Part shown: positions 1 through 13,000 of the stretch, piece after piece
How positions within the stretch are numbered: the first letter of the stretch is position 1
Layout: the number at the start of each line of letters is the position of its first letter
From: Congeria kusceri
Taxonomy: Eukaryota; Mollusca; Bivalvia; Myida; Dreissenidae
Direction: 5' to 3'
Length of the DNA stretch: 64,000 nt
Assembly: GCA_027627225.1 (NCBI GenBank)
Contig: CM051029.1
Location: 69,612,578-69,676,577 of the forward strand
Notes under the pieces: model-generated
The model's database searches: none
What the model saw: only the letters and a program-made list of their open reading frames with translations
What the model was told of the DNA's origin: nothing
Translations under genes and position numbers: made by a program

Positions 1-65
1 CACCCAAATAACACAAACGACTCCCCGTGTATAATAACTCGATAACAACGAGTAACATTTGTAGA

Positions 66-236
66 ATCATGCATGATGCCATATCTATAAATAGTGTTCC
101 CCATCCACCAATGCATGATGCCATATATATAAATAGTGTTAGCCTCCACCAATGCATGATGCCATATATATAAATAGTGTTCCCCATCCACCAATGCATG
201 ATGCCATATATATAAATAGTGTTCCCCATCCACCCC
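66..236. repeat. 42 bp tandem repeat, about 4 copies
   Basis: About four head-to-tail units of ~42 bp, each with a 'gcatgatgccatatatataa' core followed by 'atagtgttccccatccacc'. The second unit has a small deletion. It lies downstream of the last UPF3 exon visible here, probably in an intron. No function is apparent. Confidence 0.85.
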
Positions 237-680
237 ATCTGTTCATATTTTTGCATATAATTACACAAATATTCCCAGTCAACGATATTAAAATGTTTAA
301 ATAATTCTTACTCGGACATATTTACTCATTCGTTATAAGAACAAAACTAATACACTGTATATTCAATGGTAAATGCAGATGCATGGAAATGCGTGTCCTT
401 GTGGTAATTCATATATGGATGCAGATACGGATGTGTGCATACAGAAAAGCAGCCTAATGAGTAAATATTATGATAATGAAATGAACAATTGAAATAAAAA
501 ATGTCATTATTTATGTTTAGCTATTTTGTGTTAATACATAAACCATCTTAGTACAATATTCCAAATAGAAGCAAATATTATTTCTCTTTATTGATTAATG
601 TAGAACAGTCCTGTATCCTGGACGATAGGTCAGGAGTAGTGCAATAGGCATAGTGTTACTTTTCAAAATAATAAATATGA

Positions 681-938
681 AGCGCGTTGTGGGAAAACCG
701 GACTTAATGCATGTGCGTAAAGTGTCGTCCCAGATTAGCCTGTACAATCCGCATAGGCTCATCCTGGACGGCACTTTCCGCCTACAGTGGATTTATGTTT
801 AAAAGAGACTTGCTTGAAACGGAAAATACCATAAAAGCGGAAAGTGCCATCACTGATTAGCCTGTGCGGACTGCACAGGCTAATCGGGGACGACACTTCA
901 CGCACAAGCATTAAGTCCGGTTTTCCAACGACGCGCTT
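681..938. mobile_element. MITE-like inverted-repeat element, copy A
   Basis: A ~258 bp element that is almost palindromic. The left end carries 'gtgggaaaaccggacttaat' and the right end carries its near-complement, with internal blocks 'gattagcctgt' and 'acaggctaatc' mirrored around an A-rich centre ('gaaacggaaaataccataaa'). Related copies are at 6448-6693 and 22063-22324. There is no coding capacity, so it is a non-autonomous DNA transposon. Family name unknown. Confidence 0.85.
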
Positions 939-1031
939 ATATGTAATAAGTCATTAATGAAGTCAAACACAGGCATTATTTACAAGTCCACTATTTCTTA
1001 CCAGGTCTTTCCAGTACAACACAGTTTTTAC

Positions 1032-4000
1032 CTTAGAACTGCCTGGCTTGCCCCGGTCTTTTCCATCCCTTTGTTCTTTTAATTTTTCCCGATTTTCCTT
1101 GGAAAACCTCAAGTTTGACTTATCAGTTTTTGATGCTGATTTACTAGAATCCTTTTCATTTGAGTCACGGTCTTTCTTACTCTCAGATATGTCTTTACCA
1201 CCGATCGTTTCTTTCTCGGCCTTATTATTTCCATCTTTTTCACTACCTGACTCATGATCTGTGTTTTTCAAAAGCTTGAAATACAAAACAGGAACATACA
1301 AACTCAACTAGAACCAAAAGAACAGAAATATTACATCTAAAGTTAACCCAGCTGCAAAAGCCACATAGAATCAGCTATTTTAAGTTTAATACTAAAGACA
1401 CAACTTTGTGTCATTGATTTCAAAATGTTCAGATACAATAATATTAAGTAATACAATTTTTTTGGAATTTAACATGATTAAGCAAATAGCTGTTGTTGTT
1501 TAACTAATTAAAAATATCCTAGAGCATTGATTGTTTTGGTATTAAATTTTTCTTCAATATGGATAAAGCAGACAGCAAATGCAGCCTCCACGAATAACCA
1601 GTGGGCCATGGAACGAGTCCACCAAATTCTTGCTTGGTACAAAAAAGTTAAAAGTTAACTATATATATATAAGTTATATATATAAGTGCTTTGGTCATTA
1701 AGAAAAGCAGAGTTAAAAAAGATTACGAATATTTTTTACCTTTTGACAGTCTAAAAAACATGATTGTTTTTAATTATGTCTATAACAGACTGAATAGAGT
1801 GAAAAAAAACCTAGAAACTATGGTCCACGTAATTGTAGTCCGGTCCAGTCTTTTTAGCTGGCTTAGTGGGCCAACTGTCCACTGAATTCAAATTGTATTC
1901 GTGAAGACTGCAAACAAAGGTGGACCATCACAACAGGGCTAACTGCACTTGTAATTATAGCATATGAACTTACACCTTTCTCAAATGAAATTGTGCTTTC
2001 CTATACTTTGTCAAAGTATCACAATGCTTTCGACTGATTGAATTCGATCCTTCAAAGGTATAAAATCATTGAAAGAAAACAAATAAAAGGTTCAAAGTGC
2101 ACACAAAATATGAATTTTTTGATGGCCTACAGAATTAATAACAATTTGTGCTAAAATTGTTAACGGCTTATGTTTTGTTCGATTCAGTTGCAGACTCAGT
2201 TTATTTCATCATCAAATTTAAGCACATCTTTACTGAACATGGATCTGACCATTTAGTAATAATCTATCCTATTTAATAATAATAGGACATGCTATTCACT
2301 ATTAACATCAATGCTTTAAATTTTAATTTTGAGTTAACAACTCTAATTCCACCTCGTGTTACATATTTTAAGCTATACGGTCGAAATACATATTTCTGAA
2401 CACATTTAAGCCTTGAACAAGAAGACCATTTCAACATTCAGAACCAGTATTTTAATCCTGATAAACAAACTTCACTAAATACAACGGAACAGAGAATACA
2501 TAGAACTTCAAGCAGTAAAACTCTGAGAACTCTAAACTTAACCATGCGACGCTACATTGACCGCAAAAACACGGTCAAGGCACAGTTGTCATCAGAATCA
2601 TTGTCTGTCTGCGTCTGATTTACCTTCACTGGGGTATCTTTCTCTTTCCCACTTTTTTCGACTTTATCTCGGTCTCGTAACTTTTCTTTATCTTTTGCTC
2701 TGTCCCTGGAATTCAGAATCCAACCTGCTATATTAGAATCCGAATCGGGTACATTAGTACATTCAGACTGACGAGGATTCGGTGTACAGTCAAAACCTTA
2801 AAGCAGCAGTTCAGAAATACGTTAAAACAAGATTATGTGTTTGATAAACACACATGCCCCCAGTTGGTGCTGGGTAGCCCATTTCTTAGTCCAAATTAGG
2901 TCAAGGTCAAAGTGAGGTTGGGTGATATGGGTGGATTGGGAACGGTCACAAGTAAAAACTGTGTAAATATCCAAGTGTTGTAGTAAGCGGTGTTGGTGCT
3001 AGACGAAACGGTAAAATCTAGTTAACCACGAACTGGCAATTTTGAATTATTATAAGTCCAAATTAGTTCAAGGTCAAATGTCAAAGTAAAGTTGGGTGAT
3101 GTGGGTGGATTGGGGATGGTCATAAGCAACAACTGTGTAAGTATGCAAGTGTTGTAGTAAGCTGTGTTGGTGCTAGACGAAATGGTAAAATCTAGTAAAC
3201 CAAGAAACAGCCCATTTGAATTATTCTAAGAGCAAATTAGGTCAAGGTAAAGGTGAGGTTGGGTGATATGGGTGGATTGGGAACGGTCATAAGTAACAAC
3301 TGCGTAAATATCTTAGTGTTGTAATAAGCGGTTTTGGTGCTAGACAAAACGGTAATATCTAGTTAACCAAGAAATGGCACTTTTAGAATAATAATAAGTC
3401 CAAATTAGGTCAAGGTCAAGATGAGGTTGGGTGATATGGGTGGATAGGGAATGGTCATAAGCAACAACTGTGTTAGTATCAAAGTGTTGTAGTAAGCGGT
3501 GTTGGTGTAGACGAAACGGTATAATCTACATAACCTTGTCACGGACGGACGGATGGATGCAAGGACGGACAGGACGATCACTATATGCCTCCTGCATCAA
3601 GATGCCGGGGGCATAAAAATAAAACTTTGCAGAATCGTTTTTAATGGACATCTTACCGATCAAAATACAAAAATCTGCATTGAAAATGGTACATAATAAC
3701 GTTTTGGTAACTTCTTTATTGAAAAATTATCTGTATGTGACAGCTGGCGATGCCTCTGGAGTAAATCGACATGTACATTAGTGTATATTCCTTTCGTACC
3801 ATGTGTTTTTGAACATAGACATTATACAACGCCTTTCGTAAATAAGAAACAGTTTTCAGTCGAATAAACGTCATTAAAAATCATTAGAACTAATGCCAAT
3901 TTAAGATGCATTGAATTATATTCTATGGACTGCAGCTTTAAGGATAGATTCCTTTTACTGGAAGATGACCATAGTTATGAACCAAAGTCAACCTAACAAA

Positions 4001-7000
4001 GACAATCTTATTTTACGGACTTATGACAAATTAAATCTCTACCACACCAATTCACTAAACTAAACAAATGGATAAAGTAATAAAGAATGGCATTGAAATT
4101 ATCCATTAGGTATTAAACATATTCAATTATACATGTATGTCAAATAATACAAAGCTTTTTGTGTATTTTGTTATTTTTTAAAAAAGGATTACGCATGTTT
4201 CCCTTTGGTTTAACTACTATCTAACATGAATAGGCCTTTCCCAAAACTAGGTTACTTCCCTTGCGTAATCAGGAGTGATGTCCCCAGTTCACTGCCGGCG
4301 ACTTTTATTGAAAATTAAATGCTGAGCTATATTATTTCACTCTTCTTAGATTAAACTAAGTTATTAATTCGAAAAAGTTTTTTATGCTTTTTATTCTGTT
4401 CTGTTCAATAAGTCGGCAAAATTTCATAGGATGATAGGCAAAGAACAACAACGGAGACAACAACATTTTAAAATGTGAGATAAACTTTAATTTGAGACGC
4501 AAACAATCGAGACGAAGTGTGAAAAGTTAGTTGTCTCTGCATGTAAATCTTTTTCATCAATGCATTACGCAATTGCATCGGATTAGCGGTATTGTTCTAA
4601 GGGCAATTTGATAAGATCCCAGCGGTTTGTGGCTTTGGTATTTTTTATGACCCCCTCTTCAGACAGATAATTAAGTATCCATTGAGAGAACATGTGTTCA
4701 TTCGTTATATTTATGTATGGCAAACAACCGAGGCAAGGAGACTACATGTTTTTCCAGATACCTGTCATACGGACATGTGGTCTTAGTAATGAGTTTAAAA
4801 CGATACTACATTTAGTTCTAATAATTCATTTTTGTAGCAAATATCCTCTGTGAATTTTTTTAAATATTTAATCAAAAACACATGGTTTTAAAAATTTCCA
4901 TTACAAGTTTTGAAAGCCGCTTGGTCTTAGATCTATAGTACTTTAAATGGCAAGCTAGGAAAAAAGTTGCCGAAGTCAGGTTTCAAATTTGCGGATGTGA
5001 ATTCGCAATAACGGGAGGTAATTTCCAAGGGAGATCACCTAGTTTTGGGAAACAGAGAAAGATCCAGTCATATAGCAGGGTGCTGCACCCTGTTTCTTTT
5101 TGTTGAATATCTTTTGAATTTGTATAAAAATAATAGCCACTGACAACTGAAGAGACCATGTTTAAAAACTAAGTGGAAGCATTAAAATGATTTAAAAAAA
5201 CCTGGATTAAGCAAATGCAAAACAAGACTGCCATTGTCAAAAAGATACGCCCATCAAAGGAGCATTGTTAGTGGTAAAGATTCAACAACTAGAGACAAAA
5301 TCCATCCATGCTTGACAAAGGTATGCTCTTTGACCTTGAATTGTGACCTTGACCTTGGACCTAGGGACCTGGTCATTGCACGCGACACTCTGTCTCACCA
5401 TGCTTACACTTCTGCCAGGTAAATTGAAAATCCATACATGCTGGACAAAGTTATGCTCCTGAAAAAGTATTAAGGATTGATTTCATATATTTAATCTTTG
5501 ACCTTGAATTGTGACCTTGACCTTGGACCTAGGGACCTAATTCTTGCGCGTGACACTCCGTCTCACCTGCTTATCACTTCTGCCTAGTTATTTGAAAATT
5601 CATACATGCTGGACAACGTAATGCAGCAGACAAGATGTTAAGGAGTGATATCTTATATTTGACCTTTGACCTAGAATTGTGACCTTGACCTTGGACCTAA
5701 GGACCTGGTTCATGCGCCCGACACTCCATCTCATCACTTCTGGCAAGTTATTTGAAAATCCATCCATGCTGGACAAAGATCTACTCCGAACAAAGTGGTA
5801 AGGATTGGTTTCTTATATTTGATCTTTGACCTTGAATTCTGACCTTGACCTTGGACCTAGGGACCTTGTTCTTCCGCACGACACTCTTTCTCCTCATGCT
5901 CATCACTTGAAAATCCATCCATGCTGGACAAAGTTATGCTCCGGACAAAAATCTCCCGCCTCCTGATCTGCCCGCCCGCCCGCTTGGGCGTTCCCATATG
6001 ACCCATTTTTCCAAACGGGTGTATAATAATTGTCAAAGAACAGGCCCCACAACTATGAACATTCTTAAGCTTAGTCTTTGTCTTAATCTTAAATACTATA
6101 CCAAGAGAAATCAAAGCTCAAATGTTATAGGCATCCTCACTGGTCAATATGTTAAGTTCAGACTAAGTTGTAAAGCCTGATCTGATTTCCCCTGCTCATT
6201 TTGAGCAGCACTAAGATGCTGTACCTATTTTGATCCCATATATTCCCCTATACTACAAGATAACTAACTCTACTCCAAGAGTTACCTCTCCCTGTCCTTG
6301 ACCCCTCGCCGGTCCCTGTCCCTCTCTGAATCTCGTTCCTTCTCGTTCTTACGTTTGCGCCGCTCTTCTTCACGCGCCAGCTTGCGATCTTGCTCCCGCT
6401 TCTTTCGTTCCTCTCGTGCTCTCTTTAGTATTAATAGAAGTAAACATATGAGGCATGTTGTGGGAAAACTGGGCTTAACGCATGTGCGTTAAGTGTCGTC
6501 CCAGATTAGCCTGTGCAGTCCGCACTTTCCGCCTACAGTGGATTTATGTTTAGAAGAGACTTCCTTGAAACGGAAAATACCATAAAAGCATAAAGTGCTG
6601 TCCTGGATTAGCCTGTGCGGACTTCATAGGCTGATCTGGGACGGAAACTTTACGCACATGCATTAAGCCCCGTTTTCCCACGACATGCCTCATATTGATT
6701 AGACAAAGTTTGAAACCTAGATCTACCAAAAAATATGAACTTAAAGAAGGTATACATAACCCCTTCATTAACTTTTGCAAACTTGTGTCAAGAACTTTTC
6801 TTAAATTAGAGGGAAAAATTCATTTCTAATCAGACATTTGTTAAAATATTTTATGAATTAACAGATATTACCAAATAAGAATAATTTGCATAACAATAAT
6901 TAATTCATAGTATGAAAATAATGTATATCTGCAAAACAATGTACTATATATTATGCCCCTCATGTAATATTAAATATCTAAATGCAGTTTATTAATGTCA

Positions 7001-10000
7001 GAAGCAAATATAGGAAATAAAACAGCAATGAACAAAGAAGACTGACTCTTTTTATCTGAAACAGAGCATTTGTATCTTAAAATGTGATTTACACAATGCT
7101 CGTACCCAGGTATTATTCCAGATTCCTAAATTAACAACAGATGAAAGAGAAATATTACTAATAAATTATATATAATGAAATCTTGCACTGTATTTTATTA
7201 ACTCATTTCATAGACAGTATTTAAAATAAAGCTTCAATATTTTATTGAGGGCCAAATAGCCATTCTATTGGCTTACATGTACATACCAGGATAGAGTTTC
7301 TCTTCTCTTCGCGTTTCTTTCTGATGAACTCCGTGAGAGGTGTGGATATCCTAGAACCACCCTTCGTAGCTGAAGAAAAGCGCAAATAAATGGAAAATAC
7401 AGTACAAACATAGCCAACATACGGCACAAACATAACCAACATACGGCACAAACATAACCAACATACAGCACAAACATAACCAACATACAGCACAAACATA
7501 ACCAACATAAACCTTTGAGGTACGATGTAAATCACATTACTGTTCTTTTATGAATATCTCAAATTGCAAATCTCTGCAATCGCACTGCGCAAAATAGAAC
7601 CAAAGAGACCACATCTCTTATATTAATTTGTTCATGAAATTTAATTCATTTTAAGAAAACTTGAAATCATAATATAATCAGGAGCTATCCCTTTTTTTGC
7701 TTTTCATATTCTTTATTCTTACTGATGCCAATACAGAAAGCAGTGGTGTTGCAGTCCCTAAAAAGTCCCAAATCCATGACTGGCCATGATGTCTTCACTT
7801 GATTATTACTGAGCTGAACTCCATTTTACTGGCAACTCAAAAGTATTTAGCTGTACAAGGAGGTACTTTACCAAAATCGTTCACAAGCCATGAGGGCTAG
7901 TGTTGTGGTAATTTTAGCCTCCCTATACCTAGCTTCCAGCTTCTCTATATAGATCTCCATGGAAACACAAGCTACTTACCTGAGGCCTCCCTATACCTAG
8001 CTTCCAGCTACTCTATATAGATCTCCATGGAGACACGAGCTACTTACCTGAGGCCTCCCTATACCTAGCTTCCAGCTTCTCTAGATAGGTCTCCATGGAA
8101 ACACAAGCTACTTACCTCAGGCCTCCATGTCCCTGGCTTCCAGCTTCTCTAGATAGGTCTCCATGGAAACACAAGCTACTGACCTGTGGCCTCCCTGTCC
8201 CTGGCTTCTAGCTGCTCTCGATAGGTCTCCATGGAAACACAAGCTACTGACCTGTGGCCTCCCTGTCTCTGGCTTCTAGCTGCTCTAGATGGGTCTCCAT
8301 GGAAATGCAAGCTACTGACCTGTGGCCTCCCTATACCTAGCTTCCAGCTTCTCTAGATAGGTCTCCATGGAAACACAAGCTTCCCTATCACAGACGTCCA
8401 GCTGCTCTAGGTAAGTCTCCATTAAAACACAAGCTAATGACCTTTGGTCTCTCTATCCCTGGCTTCTAGCTGTTCTAGATAGATCTCCATGGAAACCCAA
8501 GCTACTGACCTTTGGCCTCCCTGTCCCTGGCTTCCAGCCTCTCTAGATATGTTACCATGGAAACCCAAGCTACTTACCTTTGGCTCTCCTGTCCCTGGCC
8601 TCTAGCTTTTCAGTTATGTCTCCATGGAAACACAGGCTACTGACCTTTGACCTCCCAGTCCCTGGCTTCTAGCTGCTCTAAATAGGTATCCATGGAAATG
8701 CAAGCTACTGACCTTTGGCCTCCCTATCCCTGGCTTCTAGCTGCTCTAGATATGTTCCCATGGAAACACAAGTTACGTCCTTTGGCCTCCCTATCCCTGG
8801 CCTCCAGCTGCTCTAGATAGGTCTCCATGGAAACCAGCTCCTCTGTTTCTGGAGTCTCCAAGGAGGCAAGAAACTTCTTGTAATCTTCATCTGTATGAGG
8901 AAACACAGGCTACTGACCTTTAACCTCCCAGTCCCTGGCTTCTAGCTGCTCTAAATAGGTATCCATGGAAATGCAAGCTACTGACCTTTGGCTCTCCTAT
9001 CCCTGGTCTCTAGCTTTTCAGTTATGTCTCCATGGAAACACAGGCTACTGACCTTTGACCTCCCAGTCCCTGGCTTCTAGCTGCTCTAAATAGGTATCCA
9101 TGGAAATGCAAGCTACTGACCTTTGGCCTCCCTATCCCTGGCTTTTTGCTGCCCTTGATATGTTCCCATGGAAACACAAGTTACTGACCTTTGGCCTCCC
9201 TATCCCTGGCCTCCAGCTGCTCTAGATAGGTCTCCATGGAAACCAGCTCCTCTGTTTCTGGAGTCTCCAAGGAGGCAAGAAACTTCTGGTAATCTTCATC
9301 TGTATGAGGAAAACATTTTGACACGCTTGCATAATTATGATTGTCAAACATTGTCACTGAACACCACTTACACCAACAGTGTTTTACAACAATTTGTTAC
9401 AGGTACAAGTTTTGCGTCTGTGTGTGTTTTTTGTGAATTGAAACTGTTGGCAAAAGTATTACAAATATCACTTTTGGAATAGAAAAGCCACTTTACAGTT
9501 TAAGAATACATTAGTTAAACGAATTCTACCATCACAAAAATACTTTAACTATGTAAAGTCAAATCCAAAATCAGAATGTCAACTATCCAAAAAATATGTT
9601 TTTATTGTCTGTATTTCTAAATTAACCAATTTATTGCAAGATAAGAACACTATTCAAATACCTTGATCAATGGTTCCTTTCTTTAAATCAGGCTTCCGTG
9701 TTTTTTTCTTTGGTACTTTCTGAAATGCTGCAAATTCAACGATGGCCGGAAATTCATTCCCTGAAAAAGATTCAATCTCACTAACAATATTTTTCTTCTG
9801 TGACAATCTTCTTATAACAGCTTTGCATACTTTCCTGGAATTCATCAACATGATAATAATATTTCTGATCGATATTGAACACTAAAGTTCAATTTACAAA
9901 TACATAGGTTATATAATACAAATTATCAAATTACCAGTAATTGCTTCCAGTTACATTTAAGGTTATAAAAAAGGTAAAGACCATGACATGTTTAGGTTTA

Positions 10001-13000
10001 AATTTATTGTTAGTAGAGGTGGATGTTAACAGTAAAAAAAATTACCTTTGTTGTCCACAAAAACATAGTCATCAAACTTGTCTCGGAAATTTGCAATGTC
10101 GTCATAGTTCAAGAAGTTGATATATGCACGCGAAAATGCATTTGGCCCAAGACTGAAAAAGAAATCACCTTTAACACTGTACATCAGATCAGATAGTTTT
10201 CAGGGCTTTTTTAATTTCTATAGAAGAGGCCGTTATAAGGCGTCATCCCCTCAAAAAAATTCTTTCTAATCATGCCCTAAAACTGATCTTACCACAGGAT
10301 ATTTCATTTGCCTGCTATGAAATTTTTTCCTCAAAATTCCAAAACTAACGCATTTTTTTCCCAAAATGAGGGCAAAGGGCCCCTCCCCAAGAGGTCATAT
10401 GGCCACAGTTCTCACTGAACTTCATGCAACATTTGATTGTCTAGAATCAAGAAACGATGAAGAGAAAGATCCAGAAAGTGAAACAGCAATATGCTGTACC
10501 GTGTTCCTTTTTGGCTGACAACAGCTGCCCCTCTGGGCTCGTCAACAGGGTAAATTAATTTGAAAAATATTTTGATTCAGTCTACACGAAACTCGCAAAA
10601 CCATTACTAGCAACGAGGTCTGGTAATCTCTAAATAATTACGGTACTGGCCCAGGCTCCAGATTTTACTGGCCACTCAAAGACATTTAGCCTGCCAGTAG
10701 ATACCTGACCAGATTTTTCTCCAGCCATGAGGGCCAGTGTTCCGGACATTTTACCTGGACCTCATGCAGAGTTACTGGCTTTGTCTGTGGAGTGACAGAC
10801 TTTCGCGGAGACTGATTCAATACTTGCCAATATTCAATGACAAATGAGGAAATTAAGTGTCTTTCGATATTAAATAAATACTGGAAAATGTGTCAGCCCA
10901 TGAGATTTTTGGCCTAAATGTGGTATCTGGGCGAAAATGAGTTATTGGCAGTTCTGAATACACTGATATGTGTAGAAACTGGAAATGGCATACTTTTTTC
11001 TCAGTCATAAGTTTTGAGCAAGAATGAGCAGTTTAAGTAAAACCACCATAACGATAAATGTTCACATTTCACACAGATTTTAATGTTTGTCATGCATACA
11101 ATACAGAACCAAGCATGGTGAGGACAAGTAATTTATATTATATATATTTACTGGACTGCCTTTCCCAAATAACAAACTTTGAATGTTCAAATGTTTCGGA
11201 CGAAAATAAAAATAATAAAGAGATGGTTACTATGGCAACCAAACAAGCAATCATAGCAACATTTATAATTCTTCTACAAATAACCTACTAAATAACATTT
11301 TTCTTTGACAGTATTCAAAATTTAAACAATTATTTGAAATATCTTAATCATACTCCTGACTTTCTCATAAAAATCATGTGCCTCAACTTTGACGTCAATT
11401 TTCTCGAAACGAGGCAGGCCGCAATTGGGATAAAAATCTCATGGGCTGCCACAAATATTCTATGACAAATAAAGAAATTAAGTATTGAACTGATTAAAAC
11501 CTGGGATTGAACGAATGATGAGAAGAAAATTTCAAAGCATTTATCCGAATTTCCTCTCTCCACCATTTTAGCACAGTCCGGTGCTTTTTTGTTCCTAAAT
11601 CTTTTCCTGGTGATAATTATCTATTCTATTTACAACCAAAATACTCCTACCTTAAATCGGCCTTCATAAAATAGAAGAAGTCATAGTTTGGTAGAGGTGA
11701 TATCTGCTCCAGCAGCTGGTCTCCAGTCAAACTGGGTGGCAATCTGCGTATAACAACCTGCAATACCAAGGAACGTGCATATTCCTGGAAAGCTCAAAAA
11801 ATATGTCAGACATTCGGTCAAACAAAAACTATTAACTTGCTGAACTGATATATAAAATTTGGTGGATCAAAAAAAATCTTTTCTTAAGAAATGATTCTGA
11901 AACCTTGAAAACATTATCAGACAGTTTGACTGTTTCTAGGTTAATTAATGCCGGTCTGCCTCAAAATTTGCCAGACATGACAATCTGATGGATTGCTTTC
12001 AGGAAGTCTGGGAACATGCAGGGCTCACTCTGCCATTCGCCAAATTAGTCAAGGACTATAACTTTTAAAATTTGGTCAAAAGGAATTTCCATTCGGCTAC
12101 AACTTTTTCTTTATAAAACCTTAAAACATAACTATTATCTCAACAAAGAATGGTAACTTTGGCTAAAGAAATTGTTTAGCAAGAGGGAGCCCTGACAACA
12201 TGCGGTTTAACTACGAAAACCACAATTTGATGTTGAAAACCCGCGAATTGCTCACAATTCCAAAGTTTCCATTGGTTTCGTATGTCTCCTCTTGTTTTCG
12301 CGGGTTTCCATTAGTTTAAGTGGGTTTTCACAGGTTTGGGGAAGTTTATGAAGGTTTTCGTATGATGCCTTGGTTTTTCGCTTTTGAGCTTCATATGTTT
12401 ATTTGGGGTCTGACAGATTTCCGCTTTTGAGCTTCATGTGTTTATTTGGGGTTTTCCAGGTTTCCATTAATTTAAGTCGGTTTTCTGCAGTTTTTGCGGG
12501 TTTTCGGTGTTTAGTCATACCTGACAACATGCGGTCAAGTTCACAAGCGATGTCCCTATATATATACATCTGTTTTGTTTTTACAATCTGCTTTTTCCGA
12601 TTAAAAGTTTGTTAAGTAAAAGTAAGATTTTAGAATAAGCAGGGGATGGAGGGTATATGCAGAATGTGTCCTATGTATTTATACATTTCCTATTTGATAA
12701 GGTTTAAACTATGCATAGACTGATTTATGCTTTTAAAGGGTCTGCATGATCTTAGGTTTTACAGTTTCACCATGTAATAATGGGTCTTTAATCTCGTTTA
12801 GCAGACCCTAAATGTTAACTGAGCATGTGTCACATTTGCTACTACGGGCAAAAGCCCGCCGTGAAGCGGCAGGCGTTGACCGCTTATACGTATCAGTTTT
12901 TTTATAAACCTATGGAACCAAATTTTTTTTGCCACAAATCACCGGAAATCGCGACCATAAAATCCTTTTTTTAATTGCAGCTAACAAGGGAACGCCGCCT

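Noticed and set aside
1048..1257. Plus-strand Ser/Phe-rich ORF
   Set aside because: Antisense shadow of UPF3 exon 9.
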